This document shows positions 1 through 8,403 of a stretch of DNA of 19,849 nt, piece after piece. Every line of letters begins with the position of its first letter. The stretch's first letter is position 1. Under the pieces are notes generated by a model, which saw only the letters and a list, made by a program, of their open reading frames with translations, had not been told where the DNA came from and ran no database searches. Both the position numbers and the translations under genes were made by a program. Origin of the DNA: Chloroflexota bacterium (lineage in GTDB: Bacteria; Chloroflexota; Dehalococcoidia; UBA2979); contig CANFFZ010000032.1 of assembly GCA_947446155.1 (NCBI GenBank), positions 1 through 19,849 of the forward strand, read 5' to 3'.

Positions 1-45
1 ACTAACCCACCGGTGCTGGCGGCCCGCATGCCGCCGGTGCCTTGA
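1..45 (+). CDS. Possible C-terminal tail of an upstream gene (partial)
   Basis: An open frame enters from the left edge and stops at the TGA at 43-45, 14 nt before the NorD-like start codon. Only 14 residues are visible (TNPPVLAARMPPVP), so nothing can be said about function from the sequence. NorD-like VWA genes commonly follow a NorQ/CbbQ (MoxR-type) AAA+ ATPase gene, and such a partner would be expected here, but that is inference. The frame could also be chance, because it is too short to test by composition. Confidence 0.3.
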   Translation, partial: TNPPVLAARMPPVP

Positions 46-59
46 GCACGGGGGATGCG

Positions 60-3000
60 ATGAGCATCGCCGACGACCTGACTGCCCGTTACGCGGCCGA
101 CCTGCGCGGCTTCGGCGCCGCGCTGCCGGATGACTTCGCCACCGGCGCCCGCGCGATGTCCGCGCACCTCTCTGACGAGGAAATCGAGGCGTGGGCGAAG
201 GCGGGCATCGAACTCGCCAACTCCAGCCTCCGTGCCTGGGAAGCCGCCGCCGAGTACTTCCGCGCCAGCGCGGACATCGTCGAACGCCTCGGGACCGAGG
301 GCATCGCGCGGTGGGCTGCCCAGGCGACGGAACTCTCGTCGCGCTCCTCGCTGATCGCGGCGCAGTTCCTCAAGTCGACGCCGGAGGCGCTGGCCGTCCT
401 GCAGCCGGAAGACCTCGAGGAGTGGGCGCAGCAGGGCGACCGGCTCTGCCGCGGCAACTGGAAGTCGATCGCGCTCGCGCAGCTGTATTTCCAGGTCAGC
501 CCCTCACTGTTCCGCTCGCTCTCATTGTCCTCGGTCGGCCGGCTCGTGGACGTCATCGACCAGCTGACAGAGCGCTCCTACGAACTCGCGACGACAGCAC
601 TTGAGGGCTCGGGGCAGATCTTCGCCAGCCTCAGCGGCCACGACCGCGAGCCCTTCCTCCGCTTCGCGCGTGCCGTCACGCGCGCCTCCTGGGCTGACAC
701 GCGGCTCTACTTCGAGCGCGGCCCCAAACTCATCGAGCGGATCGAGGCACCGCAACGCGCCGCCTTCCTCGACCTCGCCGGGCGCGTGACAACCGAGGTG
801 GGACGCCAGGGCTTCCCGCTGTTCTCGGACGCCGCGGAAGCCCTCGGTGGTATGGCGACTGAGGAACACGGCGCGTACATCGCGTTCGCCTCGAAGATCG
901 CGACCGGCAGCCCGACGGCGGCCATGGAGTACCTGAAGAGCGCGCCGTTCGTCGCGACGCGCCTCAACCCCGACCAGCGCTCGCTGTGGGAACAGGAAGG
1001 CCTCGAGATCCTCGCGGTCGAACACAACCCCGAGGGCGTAGAGGCATACTTCCGTCTGGAGTCCACGCGGGCCGAGGAGCGCATGCGCGCGCTCTCCTCG
1101 CGCGTCGAACTCTCCTCGATCAACTCGATGCTGCGCATGTACGCGAAGGCCCTGTCAGGTGAGCCCGTCTCGGTGCACTCGGCGGAAGATCTCGTGGAGC
1201 GAGGCATCGGCTGGGTGACGGAGTCCGCCGCTTCCACCGAGGGCTCCTCGATCTACCTGCCGCCGTACGTCGCCACGTTCCCGGAGCAAGAGGCGAACTT
1301 CCAAGTCTACAAGGTGTTCACGACGCACCAGACCGGCCGCATGGAGTTTGGTTCGTTCGACTACGCGTGGGACATGCCCGGCGCGCACGTCGCCGCGACT
1401 GGCCCCCGACGTGAGGTAGCCGCCGCGCTCCGCCGTCAGGAGCAGGGCATCGCCGCCCCGAAGGCCGAGGCCGTCACCGCCGTCCAGCGCCTTTTCAACT
1501 GCTTTGACGACCGCAACCTGATCGCCGGCCTGTTCACGGTCGTCGAGGACACGCGCGTCGACGCCCTCGTCTCGCGCGAATACGGCGGCATCCGGCGCTG
1601 GCTGAAGCGTCTCCAGGACCACGAGGTCGGGCGCCGCCCGAAGGTCGAAGAGATGGCGCTGCGTCAGGCGTTCGTGGAGAACCTGCTGCGCGCCTCGCTG
1701 GGCCAGGCCGAGGCGATCCGCTGGCCGATCATGCTGCGCGAGTACATGACGGACGGCATCGCCGCGCTGCGCATGGTCGAGCAGGCTGGCGCGACCGTAC
1801 AGGACAGCGCCGAGGTGGCGGGCGCGCTCTACGACATCGCAACCTCGATCCCGAACGTGCGCATGCCGAACCCGGACGGCAAGTTCGACTTCGACGGCGC
1901 GTCTCAGGAAATGATGGACGTCCTCCCCTCGATGCCCGGTGGTGGCGAGGGTGGCCCGGACATGCCGGGGAACCAGCAGGAGATGGCGTTCGAGAACCCG
2001 CCGCAGCCGGACTTCCGCGGTGACTTCAAGCCGGAACTCGTCCAGTTAATGGCGAAGTTGAAGTTGCAGCAGGAGGGTGGCGCGGACGCTGGTGGCTCGC
2101 TCACCAAGGAGCAGTTGATGGAACTGCTCCAGAACTCCGTCGAACTCTCGATCTCCGAGTGGGCTGAGGGTGACCTCGACCAGAGCCTCGGCATGTTCCT
2201 CGACAACCTCCAGAAGGAGGCGGGGACGCCGGCCGGGGACAAGAAGGGCGAAAAGAAGGACGGCGACGCCTCGGCCGACGGCGGCAACGGCGAAGGGCCA
2301 GACGACGGCGAACTCCCCGTCGAGGTCACGTGGTTCTACTACGACGAGTGGGACTTCCGCGCTGGTGACTACCGCCCGCGCTGGACCCGCGTCGGCGAGC
2401 GCATCTCCGCCGAGGGCGACCGCGACTTCTACGAGGAGACGCTGCGCAAGCACCACGGCCTCGTCATGGAGACGCGCAAGCAGTTCGAGATGATGCGCCC
2501 GGAGTCGTTCAAGAAGATCAAGCGCCTCGAAGACGGCGACGAGCTCGACACCGACCTGGCGATCGAGTTCCACGTCGACAAGAAGGCGGGCGCGGGCCCC
2601 ACAGCGCGCATCTACAATCGCCGCAACAAGATCGAGCGCGACGTCGCCGTCGCATTCCTTCTCGACATGTCCGCGTCTACGGACGAGGAGATCGAGAAGC
2701 AGAAGGTTAAGCACTCCGGCAAAGACGACGATGATGACGACAACTTCGATGGCGACCCGCGCCGTTACTTCCAGTGGCTCGCCGCGCGCCGCGCGAAGGC
2801 CCTCGTCGAGCCGCCGAAGCGCATCATCGACCTCGAGAAAGAGTCGACGGTGCTGATCGTCGAGGCACTCGAGGCCATCGGTGACTCGTACGGCATCTAC
2901 GGCTTCTCGGGGTACGGTCGCGACAACGTGGAGTTCCACGTGATCAAGGACCTGGACGAGCAGATGTCCGAACGCGTGGAGCGTCGGATCTCCAAGATCG

Positions 3001-3347
3001 AGCCGATCCGTTCGACCCGCATGGGCCCGGCGCTGCGGCACACGATCCACAAGCTCGATGAGTACGACGCCAAGGTGAAGATCCTCATCCTCGTCTCGGA
3101 CGGCCGCCCGCAGGACCACGGCTACGGCCGTGACCGGACGGAGAAGGAATACGCCGTCCACGACACGAAGCAGGCGCTGGTCGAGGCGAAGCGCTTGGGC
3201 ATCACGCCGTTCCTCATCACCGTCGACAAGGAAGGCCACGACTACCTCAAGCAGATGTGCGACGACATCGGCTACGAGGTCGTGGACGACATCGAGTCGC
3301 TCCCACGCCGCCTGCCGACGCTCTACCGCCACCTCGCCGCCGACTAG
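60..3347 (+). CDS. Large NorD-like protein with C-terminal VWA domain
   Basis: A protein of about 1095 residues. The first ~430 residues are repetitive and helix-rich, with recurring W/A-x-x-G-x-x-L and YF-x-x-SP units. Residues ~490-520 (VEDTRVDALVSREYGG) match the NorD/CobT-like signature. After a Gly/Met/Pro-rich and then Lys/Gly/Asp-rich linker, a YDEWDFR block (~760) leads into the VWA domain. Its MIDAS metal site is complete: D869-M-S-A-S, T986 and D1014 (VSDGRP). NorD proteins act with a MoxR-family AAA+ ATPase to activate or insert metal in a target enzyme such as nitric oxide reductase; no nor gene is visible here, so the target is unknown. The ATG at 60 is preferred because GGGGGA (50-55) sits just upstream; an in-frame TTG at 42 would add six residues. 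An acidic run (six Asp) lies soon after the first MIDAS motif. Confidence 0.9.
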   Translation: MSIADDLTARYAADLRGFGAALPDDFATGARAMSAHLSDEEIEAWAKAGIELANSSLRAWEAAAEYFRASADIVERLGTEGIARWAAQATELSSRSSLIAAQFLKSTPEALAVLQPEDLEEWAQQGDRLCRGNWKSIALAQLYFQVSPSLFRSLSLSSVGRLVDVIDQLTERSYELATTALEGSGQIFASLSGHDREPFLRFARAVTRASWADTRLYFERGPKLIERIEAPQRAAFLDLAGRVTTEVGRQGFPLFSDAAEALGGMATEEHGAYIAFASKIATGSPTAAMEYLKSAPFVATRLNPDQRSLWEQEGLEILAVEHNPEGVEAYFRLESTRAEERMRALSSRVELSSINSMLRMYAKALSGEPVSVHSAEDLVERGIGWVTESAASTEGSSIYLPPYVATFPEQEANFQVYKVFTTHQTGRMEFGSFDYAWDMPGAHVAATGPRREVAAALRRQEQGIAAPKAEAVTAVQRLFNCFDDRNLIAGLFTVVEDTRVDALVSREYGGIRRWLKRLQDHEVGRRPKVEEMALRQAFVENLLRASLGQAEAIRWPIMLREYMTDGIAALRMVEQAGATVQDSAEVAGALYDIATSIPNVRMPNPDGKFDFDGASQEMMDVLPSMPGGGEGGPDMPGNQQEMAFENPPQPDFRGDFKPELVQLMAKLKLQQEGGADAGGSLTKEQLMELLQNSVELSISEWAEGDLDQSLGMFLDNLQKEAGTPAGDKKGEKKDGDASADGGNGEGPDDGELPVEVTWFYYDEWDFRAGDYRPRWTRVGERISAEGDRDFYEETLRKHHGLVMETRKQFEMMRPESFKKIKRLEDGDELDTDLAIEFHVDKKAGAGPTARIYNRRNKIERDVAVAFLLDMSASTDEEIEKQKVKHSGKDDDDDDNFDGDPRRYFQWLAARRAKALVEPPKRIIDLEKESTVLIVEALEAIGDSYGIYGFSGYGRDNVEFHVIKDLDEQMSERVERRISKIEPIRSTRMGPALRHTIHKLDEYDAKVKILILVSDGRPQDHGYGRDRTEKEYAVHDTKQALVEAKRLGITPFLITVDKEGHDYLKQMCDDIGYEVVDDIESLPRRLPTLYRHLAAD

Positions 3348-3371
3348 CCGAGCCCCTCGTGCGCACTCAAA

Positions 3372-3401
3372 CAGAAACCCCGCCAGACGGCGGGGTTTCT
3401 G
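3372..3401. terminator. Strong terminator hairpin after the NorD-like gene
   Basis: A perfect 13-bp inverted repeat: CAGAAACCCCGCC (3372-3384), loop AGAC, GGCGGGGTTTCTG (3389-3401). It starts 24 nt after the stop codon. The outer stem is A/T-rich (GAAA/TTTC) and the core is G/C-rich, as in Rho-independent terminators, although no long T run follows the stem. The symmetry would let it work in both directions. Confidence 0.85.
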
Positions 3402-3791
3402 CGCGACGAGAAGTCGACTGGATGCGCCATGCGCAGGCGCGAAGTGCGCGGTTGACCGCGCCAGTGGACCGTTGTGGTCCTAGTGCTGAGGTTGTGACAG
3501 GTACTAGTGGAGTTGCCGGCGGCCTTCGTCACCGGCCAGTTGGTACTTCGATGGCGTGACCCTCCATTAGACCGAAGTGTGCCGCGTCTTCCCCAGGATG
3601 CGCCCGCCGATGGTCTTGCTCATCGCGACCTCCGTCTCTGTTGCTTCCCGACGTTCGAGGCGGTGTGGAGTCCGCTTCGCACGTCTCTGCGTGAAGACCA
3701 CACTACTGAGTTCGCGTTTCGTGAAAGTGGGCGCAAACACCGCTCACGTGCGCACACGCACGAATCTCTGTGTGTCGACTCTCTGTGTCCG
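3402..3791. other. Gene-free convergent spacer with inverted repeats
   Basis: About 390 bases between two genes that point towards each other. Open frames here do not show the G/C-rich third codon positions of the neighbours and are not accepted as genes. Visible structure: GCGCC/GGCGC (3424-3428 and 3436-3440), GCGCGGT/ACCGCGC (3446-3452 and 3455-3461), GGACC/GGTCC (3466-3470 and 3476-3480), and a longer stem with GTGTGG (3663-3668) pairing CCACAC (3698-3703) around an inner CTTC/GAAG stem. A 9-bp direct repeat TCTCTGTGT occurs at 3765-3773 and 3780-3788. No tRNA-like fold was found. It could hold a small RNA or simply be decayed sequence. Confidence 0.5.
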
Positions 3792-4778
3792 CTAAGGAAG
3801 GCCCCACCGCCACACGCCGCGCGCGCCGCCGTCGTCCACTTCGGCACGCGCTGCGCCCTGCTCCACAAGGAGATCAAGGTGCCCGAGCGTCTCGGTCATC
3901 GCCTGGCCGATGCGCGAATCGGGTAGGCGCGGGAACACAGCACGCGTCACCTCGAACGCTGTCGCCGTGCCGGCGGCAGCGAGGGCCGCCCGCACCCGAG
4001 CGCCGCGGCGTGCGTGGTGCGCCTCGAACTGCGCGAACAGCCTCGATGGCTCGTCCACCACCTCGCCGTGTCCGGGGAGGATGCGCGTCACCGGCAACGC
4101 GCGCAGCGCCGCGACCGAGCGCAGGAACGGCGGCAGCGACGGCCATCGAGTTGGGTCACCATCGAGCGCCCCGGGGAAGTGCAGCCCCGGCGTCGGGATC
4201 GTCGTCGGCAGCAACGTGTCGCCCGAGCAGAGATCGAGGCTGTCCGGTCCCTCGATGACGGCGACCAGGTTCCCCGGCGTATGCCCCGGCGCAGCCACGA
4301 GGCGTAGCGAGCGGCCGTCCGCCAGCGCCCACGGCCCGCAGTCTTCGGCCGCGTCGATTGCGTCTAGGGGACACGGCTCCCAGCGCTGCCGCGCCGTCCG
4401 CGTCCCCAGCAGCCCCGCCACCACCTCGGCTGGCGCGCCTTGCCTCGCGAGTTCCGTCGCCCGCGTCTGCCGCTGCGCCCGCAACCCCTCGAAGCCGGCC
4501 GCCAGCGCCGCCATCCCCGCGCGACCCGCCACGATCCGCGCGCCCTCGCGCGCCCACCGCGCCGCCAGCCCCGCGTGGTCGATGTGCTCGTGCGTCACCA
4601 CCACGACCCGCACGTCGCGCACCGAGAATCCGAGACTCGCGGCCTGTGCCTCGACGCTCCCCCACGCCTCGACATCTCCGTCCGGCTCCCACCCCGCGTC
4701 GACCAGCAGCACCCCGCCGGTTGCGAGACGGAAGGGCCACAGGGTGTTGTCGGCGATATGGAGGGGGCGTGGGGTCAT
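3792..4778 (-). CDS. Metallo-beta-lactamase-fold hydrolase
   Basis: A 328-residue protein with the full MBL metal-binding set: THEHIDH (H63, H65, D67, H68), H166 in APGHTPGN, D187 in CSGDTL and H237 in LPGHGE, so a binuclear metal site should be intact. The C-terminal ~60 residues (FEVTRAVFPRLPDSRIGQAMTE) look like the winged-helix tail of LACTB2-like MBL proteins. The substrate is not clear: the family includes thioesterases, glyoxalase-like enzymes and nucleases. It is transcribed away from the F420-type oxidoreductase gene. A TAGAAT box at 4815-4820 on the minus strand is a -10 candidate about 37 nt upstream of the ATG. The Shine-Dalgarno is weak. Confidence 0.9.
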   Translation of the reverse strand: MTPRPLHIADNTLWPFRLATGGVLLVDAGWEPDGDVEAWGSVEAQAASLGFSVRDVRVVVVTHEHIDHAGLAARWAREGARIVAGRAGMAALAAGFEGLRAQRQTRATELARQGAPAEVVAGLLGTRTARQRWEPCPLDAIDAAEDCGPWALADGRSLRLVAAPGHTPGNLVAVIEGPDSLDLCSGDTLLPTTIPTPGLHFPGALDGDPTRWPSLPPFLRSVAALRALPVTRILPGHGEVVDEPSRLFAQFEAHHARRGARVRAALAAAGTATAFEVTRAVFPRLPDSRIGQAMTETLGHLDLLVEQGAARAEVDDGGARGVWRWGLP

Positions 4779-4814
4779 CGGCTCGTACGCCCGTCTAACG
4801 CGAGAAGCGGGCTG

Positions 4815-4820
4815 ATTCTA
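4815..4820 (-). promoter_or_regulatory. Candidate -10 box (TAGAAT) for the MBL gene
   Basis: TAGAAT on the minus strand, about 37 nt upstream of the MBL start codon, in the divergent intergenic region. No convincing -35 hexamer lies at 16-19 nt upstream. Confidence 0.35.
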
Positions 4821-4871
4821 TCGCACGAGGTTTGCTCGGAACGTTTTCACGGCGTCGATCGAGCGCACGAC

Positions 4872-4877
4872 TACAAT
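4872..4877 (+). promoter_or_regulatory. Candidate -10 box (TACAAT) for the oxidoreductase gene
   Basis: TACAAT differs from the TATAAT consensus by one base and stands out in G/C-rich surroundings. It predicts a transcript start near 4884 and a leader of about 88 nt before the ATG at 4972. The -35 position is poor. Confidence 0.4.
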
Positions 4878-4971
4878 CCGGGACGGATTCCGCTTGGACG
4901 GAGCATCGGCAAGCAGGGACGTAGCCCTCTATCGGAGGAACCTCGGCTGGCCGCAGAGAGGACTGGGTCGG

Positions 4972-6006
4972 ATGGACGTAGGGGCAGGGCTGACGAACGA
5001 TCTCAAGAGTGCCGGGGAGCGAGCGCGACAACTCGAGCACCTCGGCTATGACATCGCCAGCACCGGCGAGACGCAGCACGACCCGTTCCTCCCGCTGCTG
5101 ATCGGCATGGAGCACACGGAGCGGATGCACTTCAGTTCGCTCGCGATCGCATTCCCGCGTTCGCCGTACGTCACTGCGAACATGGCGTGGGACATGCAGA
5201 AGTTCTCGGACGGACGGTTCGTGCTCGGCCTCGGGACGCAGGTGAAAGGCCACAACGAGCGCCGGTTCAGCGTGCCGTGGGTGGCGCCGGGCCCGCACAT
5301 GCGTGATTACGTGAACATGGTGCGCGCGGTATGGGACTCGTGGCAGAACGGCACGAAGCCGAACTTCGAGAGCGAGAACTACCAGTACAAGTTGACGAGC
5401 CCGTTCTTTAACCCTGGCCCGATCGAGCACCCGAACATCCCGATCATCATCGCCGCCGTGAACCCGTTCAATGCGCGGCTCGCGGGCGAGGTGTGCGACG
5501 GCATCGCGATCCACGGGTTCAGCACCTTCAAGTACATCAAGGAAGTGCTGATCCCCGCGGTGCACGAGGGCGCACGTCGCGCCGGGAAGCAGCCGAAGGA
5601 CCTCCAGATCCGCGGCGGCGGTTTCATCGTGACCGGGCGGAACGAGCAGGAGGTTGCGGCGGCGAAGGAGCGGTCGCGCCGCCAGATCTCGTTCTACGCC
5701 TCGACGCGGTCGTACGGGCGGGTGATGTCGACCCACGGCTGGGACGACGAGGCGGCGCAGTTGCACCGTCTCTCGGTCGAGGGCAAGTGGGACGACATGG
5801 TCGGCGTCATCACCGACGACATGATGGAAGAGTTCTGCGTCATCGGCACGTGGGACGAATTGCCGGCGAAGATGCGCGAGAAGTACGCGGGTATCAACAC
5901 GCAGATCTCATTCGCCGCGGGCGACCCGAAGAACCCCGACGAAGAGGCTCAGATCCGCGAGATCATCCAGGAGTTGAAGAAGATCCCATCAGTCGGCGAG
6001 GTCTAG
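4972..6006 (+). CDS. F420-dependent LLM-class oxidoreductase (MSMEG_2256-like)
   Basis: A 344-residue luciferase-like monooxygenase-fold protein. It matches, by recall, the TIGR03617 type: start MDVGAGL, H36-D-P-F-L-P, AIAFPRSP, SDGRFVLGLGTQV, RRFSVPW, then GEVCDGIAIHGF and RRQISFYAST in the C-terminal half. These enzymes are predicted to use the deazaflavin coenzyme F420 for hydride transfer; the substrate is unknown. The ATG at 4972 is chosen because the family begins there and AGAGAGGA (4955-4962) lies 9 nt upstream; a TTG at 4894 would add 26 residues that do not look like the family. It is monocistronic, ending at a hairpin terminator. Confidence 0.9.
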   Translation: MDVGAGLTNDLKSAGERARQLEHLGYDIASTGETQHDPFLPLLIGMEHTERMHFSSLAIAFPRSPYVTANMAWDMQKFSDGRFVLGLGTQVKGHNERRFSVPWVAPGPHMRDYVNMVRAVWDSWQNGTKPNFESENYQYKLTSPFFNPGPIEHPNIPIIIAAVNPFNARLAGEVCDGIAIHGFSTFKYIKEVLIPAVHEGARRAGKQPKDLQIRGGGFIVTGRNEQEVAAAKERSRRQISFYASTRSYGRVMSTHGWDDEAAQLHRLSVEGKWDDMVGVITDDMMEEFCVIGTWDELPAKMREKYAGINTQISFAAGDPKNPDEEAQIREIIQELKKIPSVGEV

Positions 6007-6037
6007 CCTCGGCTACGACGCCGTCCTGGGACGAAGA

Positions 6038-6068
6038 CAAGACGCCGCGCTTTAGGCGCGGCGTCTTG
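6038..6068. terminator. Terminator hairpin between convergent genes
   Basis: A perfect 13-bp stem: CAAGACGCCGCGC (6038-6050), loop TTTAG, GCGCGGCGTCTTG (6056-6068). It lies in the 69-nt gap between the oxidoreductase stop (6006) and the DUF2971 stop (6076, opposite strand), so it can serve both transcripts. There is no long T run. Confidence 0.85.
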
Positions 6069-6075
6069 CTGTGTG

Positions 6076-6705
6076 CTACCTCGCCCCATCCAGCAACGTA
6101 CTCGGCCGCACGGGCACCTTCGAGGCGTAAGTGGTGCCGAGGGCGCGCACGGCACGGAGGGTGGCGAGGTCGGCGCGCGGGGAGATGATGATCTCGTCCA
6201 GCAGATCCGAGACGTCAACGCGGACGCCGAGGCCAGCGCGCTTCTGCTTCGGCGGCTGGGTCACGTACAGACGCACCTCCTGCTCGTGGGCGAGCGCGGG
6301 GCGGCTGTACAGCAGAGCGCCATCGAGGTCGGTACGGTCGACGGGTGCACCGGAGAGCGTGAAGTCGCGGTAAGCGACCTTCCCGGCGGTGACCTCGGTG
6401 TCGACATTCTTCAAGGCGTACTGGATGCGGTCGAGCGGTGTCTTCAGCGCGACGTACGCACCGCGCGCCGCGTAGGAGTCCCACCGTGCCATCGACTCCG
6501 TGGCGGCCTGGTGCCAGTTCGAGACGTAGGTGGTGTCCGTGACCTCAACCGCCGCGCGCGGATCGAGGCCCGCGAGGAAGGCGAGGCGGCTGAAGTAGAT
6601 TTCCTTGTCGGAGAGCAGCAGAGCCAGTCGGGTGACATCGAGGTAGCGCCAGAGTGGCATGTCCCCGGACGGGCGGTGCCAGCCCTTGCGAAGTACGAGA
6701 TCCAA
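6076..6705 (-). CDS. DUF2971-like protein
   Basis: A 209-residue protein. The start (PLWRYLDVTRLALLL, then IYFSRLAFL), the central WHQAATESMARWDSY, the EQEVRLYV segment and the C-terminal DEIIISPRA and KVPVRPSTLL follow the pattern of the DUF2971 family, whose function is unknown. It is shorter than most members: the usual acidic DPFEG-like motif after the first block is replaced by AGLDPRAAVE. The start is TTG at 6705, supported by GGAG (6712-6715) with a 6-nt gap; an ATG at 6660 would cut 15 residues but has a poorly spaced ribosome site. It begins 27 nt after cinA and is probably co-transcribed with it. Confidence 0.75.
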   Translation of the reverse strand: MDLVLRKGWHRPSGDMPLWRYLDVTRLALLLSDKEIYFSRLAFLAGLDPRAAVEVTDTTYVSNWHQAATESMARWDSYAARGAYVALKTPLDRIQYALKNVDTEVTAGKVAYRDFTLSGAPVDRTDLDGALLYSRPALAHEQEVRLYVTQPPKQKRAGLGVRVDVSDLLDEIIISPRADLATLRAVRALGTTYASKVPVRPSTLLDGAR

Positions 6706-6732
6706 CGGTGGCTCCGGTCTACTCGCCTGCGC

Positions 6733-7974
6733 CTACTTGCCCTCGGTGGCGCGGGCCATGAGGAAGTTGCGGACGAGGGTGAGGGCGTTGAGGACGGCGC
6801 GCTTCTTTGCGGCGTCGCGGCCCTGGTAGTAGCGGGTCAGCGAATACTCCGTGTGCTCGCCGTCGGTCAGCGCGATGTGCATCGTGCCGGGGGGCTGGCC
6901 CTCGACTTCGTTGCCGCCGGCGATGCCGGTGATACCGAGGCCCAACGAGGCGCCGAGGCACGTGCGCGCGGCGGCGGCCATCGCTTCGGCGGTTTCGCGC
7001 GAGATCACGCCGTGCGTGGTGGTCACCTCGATGGGGACGCCGTTGGCGTGCTTCGCCTCGGTCGCGTAGGTGACGAGCGAGCCTTTGAAGTAGTCTGACG
7101 ACCCGTCGATGTCGGTGATCGCGCTGGCGATGGCGCCGCCGGTGGCGCTCTCCATCAGCGCGATCGTGAGGCCTTGCTCGCGCAGCATGTTGCCGACGGC
7201 TGCCGGCAGCGACTCCTCGTCGATGCCCCAGATGTTGCGCCCGAGGATCTCGCGTGCCTGCGCCTCGACGGGCTCGATGAGCCGCTGCGCCTCGGCACGG
7301 GTGGCCGCCTTCGCGGCGATCCGTGCGTGGACGCCGTCGCCGCGGTGGTAGATGCCGATGCTGGGGTTGGTGCCCTTCAGCAGCGGCGACAGCATCTCGT
7401 CCACGGCGCTCTCGCCGAGCCCGGTTGTCTTCAGCGTGCGGCTGACGAGGATTGAGTCGGCGCGCCGCTCGAGTTCTGGTGCCACCTCGTGCTCCCACAT
7501 GCGGTTCATCTCCGCGGGCGGCCCGGGCATCACGATGATCACCTTGCGGTCGCGCTCCACCCACCAGCCGGGCGCGGTACCTCGAGGGTTGGGGAGGGCG
7601 CGGGCGGAGGGGATGAGCATCGCCTGCTTGATGTTGCGCTCGGGCATGCGGCGGCCATTGGCCTCCATACGCGCGCGCAGGACGCGTTCCTGTTCCGGGT
7701 CGATGGCGAGCGTCTCGCCGAGCATTTCCCCGATCATCTCGCGCGTGATGTCGTCCTCCGTGGGCCCGAGGCCGCCCGTGACAAAGATGTAGTCCGAGCG
7801 GCTCCACGCGCGGTCGAATAGTTCGCGCATGCGCGTCGGGTTGTCGCCGGTCTGCGAGACATAAAAAAGATCGACGCCGTACTGCGGCAGTTGGCCCGCA
7901 ATGAATGCGGCGTTCGTGTCGGTGATCTCACCGAACATGATCTCGGTGCCGATGCTCAGGACTTCCGCGCGCAT
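6733..7974 (-). CDS. cinA: CinA family protein (MoCF-like plus NMN amidohydrolase-like domains)
   Basis: A 413-residue two-domain protein. The N-terminal MoCF/MoaB-like domain starts RAEVLSIGTE and has TGGLGPTEDD at 66-75; this domain is linked to ADP-ribose pyrophosphatase or nucleotide-repair activity in other CinA proteins. The C-terminal PncC-like domain has ESATGG at 275-280 and GITGIAGG further on; this domain hydrolyses nicotinamide mononucleotide to nicotinate mononucleotide in studied members. The more usual motif is ESCTGG, so Cys is replaced by Ala. The ATG at 7974 is chosen because GAGGGG lies 6 nt upstream and the family begins there; an upstream frame to 8040 adds 22 unlikely residues. 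Length is normal. It lies downstream of fmdB and upstream of the DUF2971 gene. Confidence 0.93.
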   Translation of the reverse strand: MRAEVLSIGTEIMFGEITDTNAAFIAGQLPQYGVDLFYVSQTGDNPTRMRELFDRAWSRSDYIFVTGGLGPTEDDITREMIGEMLGETLAIDPEQERVLRARMEANGRRMPERNIKQAMLIPSARALPNPRGTAPGWWVERDRKVIIVMPGPPAEMNRMWEHEVAPELERRADSILVSRTLKTTGLGESAVDEMLSPLLKGTNPSIGIYHRGDGVHARIAAKAATRAEAQRLIEPVEAQAREILGRNIWGIDEESLPAAVGNMLREQGLTIALMESATGGAIASAITDIDGSSDYFKGSLVTYATEAKHANGVPIEVTTTHGVISRETAEAMAAAARTCLGASLGLGITGIAGGNEVEGQPPGTMHIALTDGEHTEYSLTRYYQGRDAAKKRAVLNALTLVRNFLMARATEGK

Positions 7975-8058
7975 CCCCGCCCCCTCGCCAGCCTCGACGT
8001 TCCGAAGCCTACGGCCGGAGGATACCGCGCGTGGCCTCATGACCCGATGGCACCTCGG

Positions 8059-8355
8059 TCAGGTGGCGGGCGGCGCGGCTGGTGGTGTCGGCGGTGCCCC
8101 GTGCGAGTGCGAACCACCACCTGAGTGACTGTGACCGAAGTGGTTCCACTTGTTGGCGCGGACATCGCCGGGATGGGGCATCCTTGGCCCTGCAGCGGGG
8201 TCGGCGGCGAGACCGCCCACGTTCGGTACCGTCAGCAGCCGCTTACCCTCGGTGCCGTCCGCCGGGCAGAAAGTAGGCGCGGTGCTGTCCGCGAGGCGAC
8301 GCGAGACCTCGAAGTCGGCCTGGCAGGCGGGGCAGCGGTAGGCGTAGATCGGCAT
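8059..8355 (-). CDS. FmdB family zinc-ribbon protein with His-rich tail
   Basis: A 98-residue protein starting MPIYAYRCPAC, followed by CPADG, which is the short zinc-ribbon of the FmdB/CxxC_CxxC_SSSS family. The molecular role of the family is not settled; the name comes from a proposed regulator of formamidase. The C-terminal half is unusual: HFGHSHSGGGSHSHG and then a Pro/Ala tail, which could bind metal. The ATG at 8355 is chosen because the family begins with MPxYxYxC; the open frame extends further upstream but without family likeness. A TACAAT -10 candidate lies 48-54 nt upstream. The gene is the likely first gene of fmdB-cinA-DUF2971. Confidence 0.85.
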   Translation of the reverse strand: MPIYAYRCPACQADFEVSRRLADSTAPTFCPADGTEGKRLLTVPNVGGLAADPAAGPRMPHPGDVRANKWNHFGHSHSGGGSHSHGAPPTPPAAPPAT

Positions 8356-8403
8356 CGAGTCCGTGTCCGCTGGATCGTCTTGCGAGGAGTCGCAGGAACG
8401 GCC

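Noticed and set aside
2046..3332. Long minus-strand open frame (428 codons) inside the NorD-like gene
   Set aside because: Rich in Val, Leu, Arg and Asp in a pattern that mirrors the plus-strand codons; no family likeness, and the plus strand encodes a clear VWA domain.
3507..3926. Open frames in the 3402-3791 spacer (plus 3507-3926 and minus 3620-3877)
   Set aside because: Both run into the end of the MBL gene, lack ribosome sites and show no coding-type third-position bias in the spacer.
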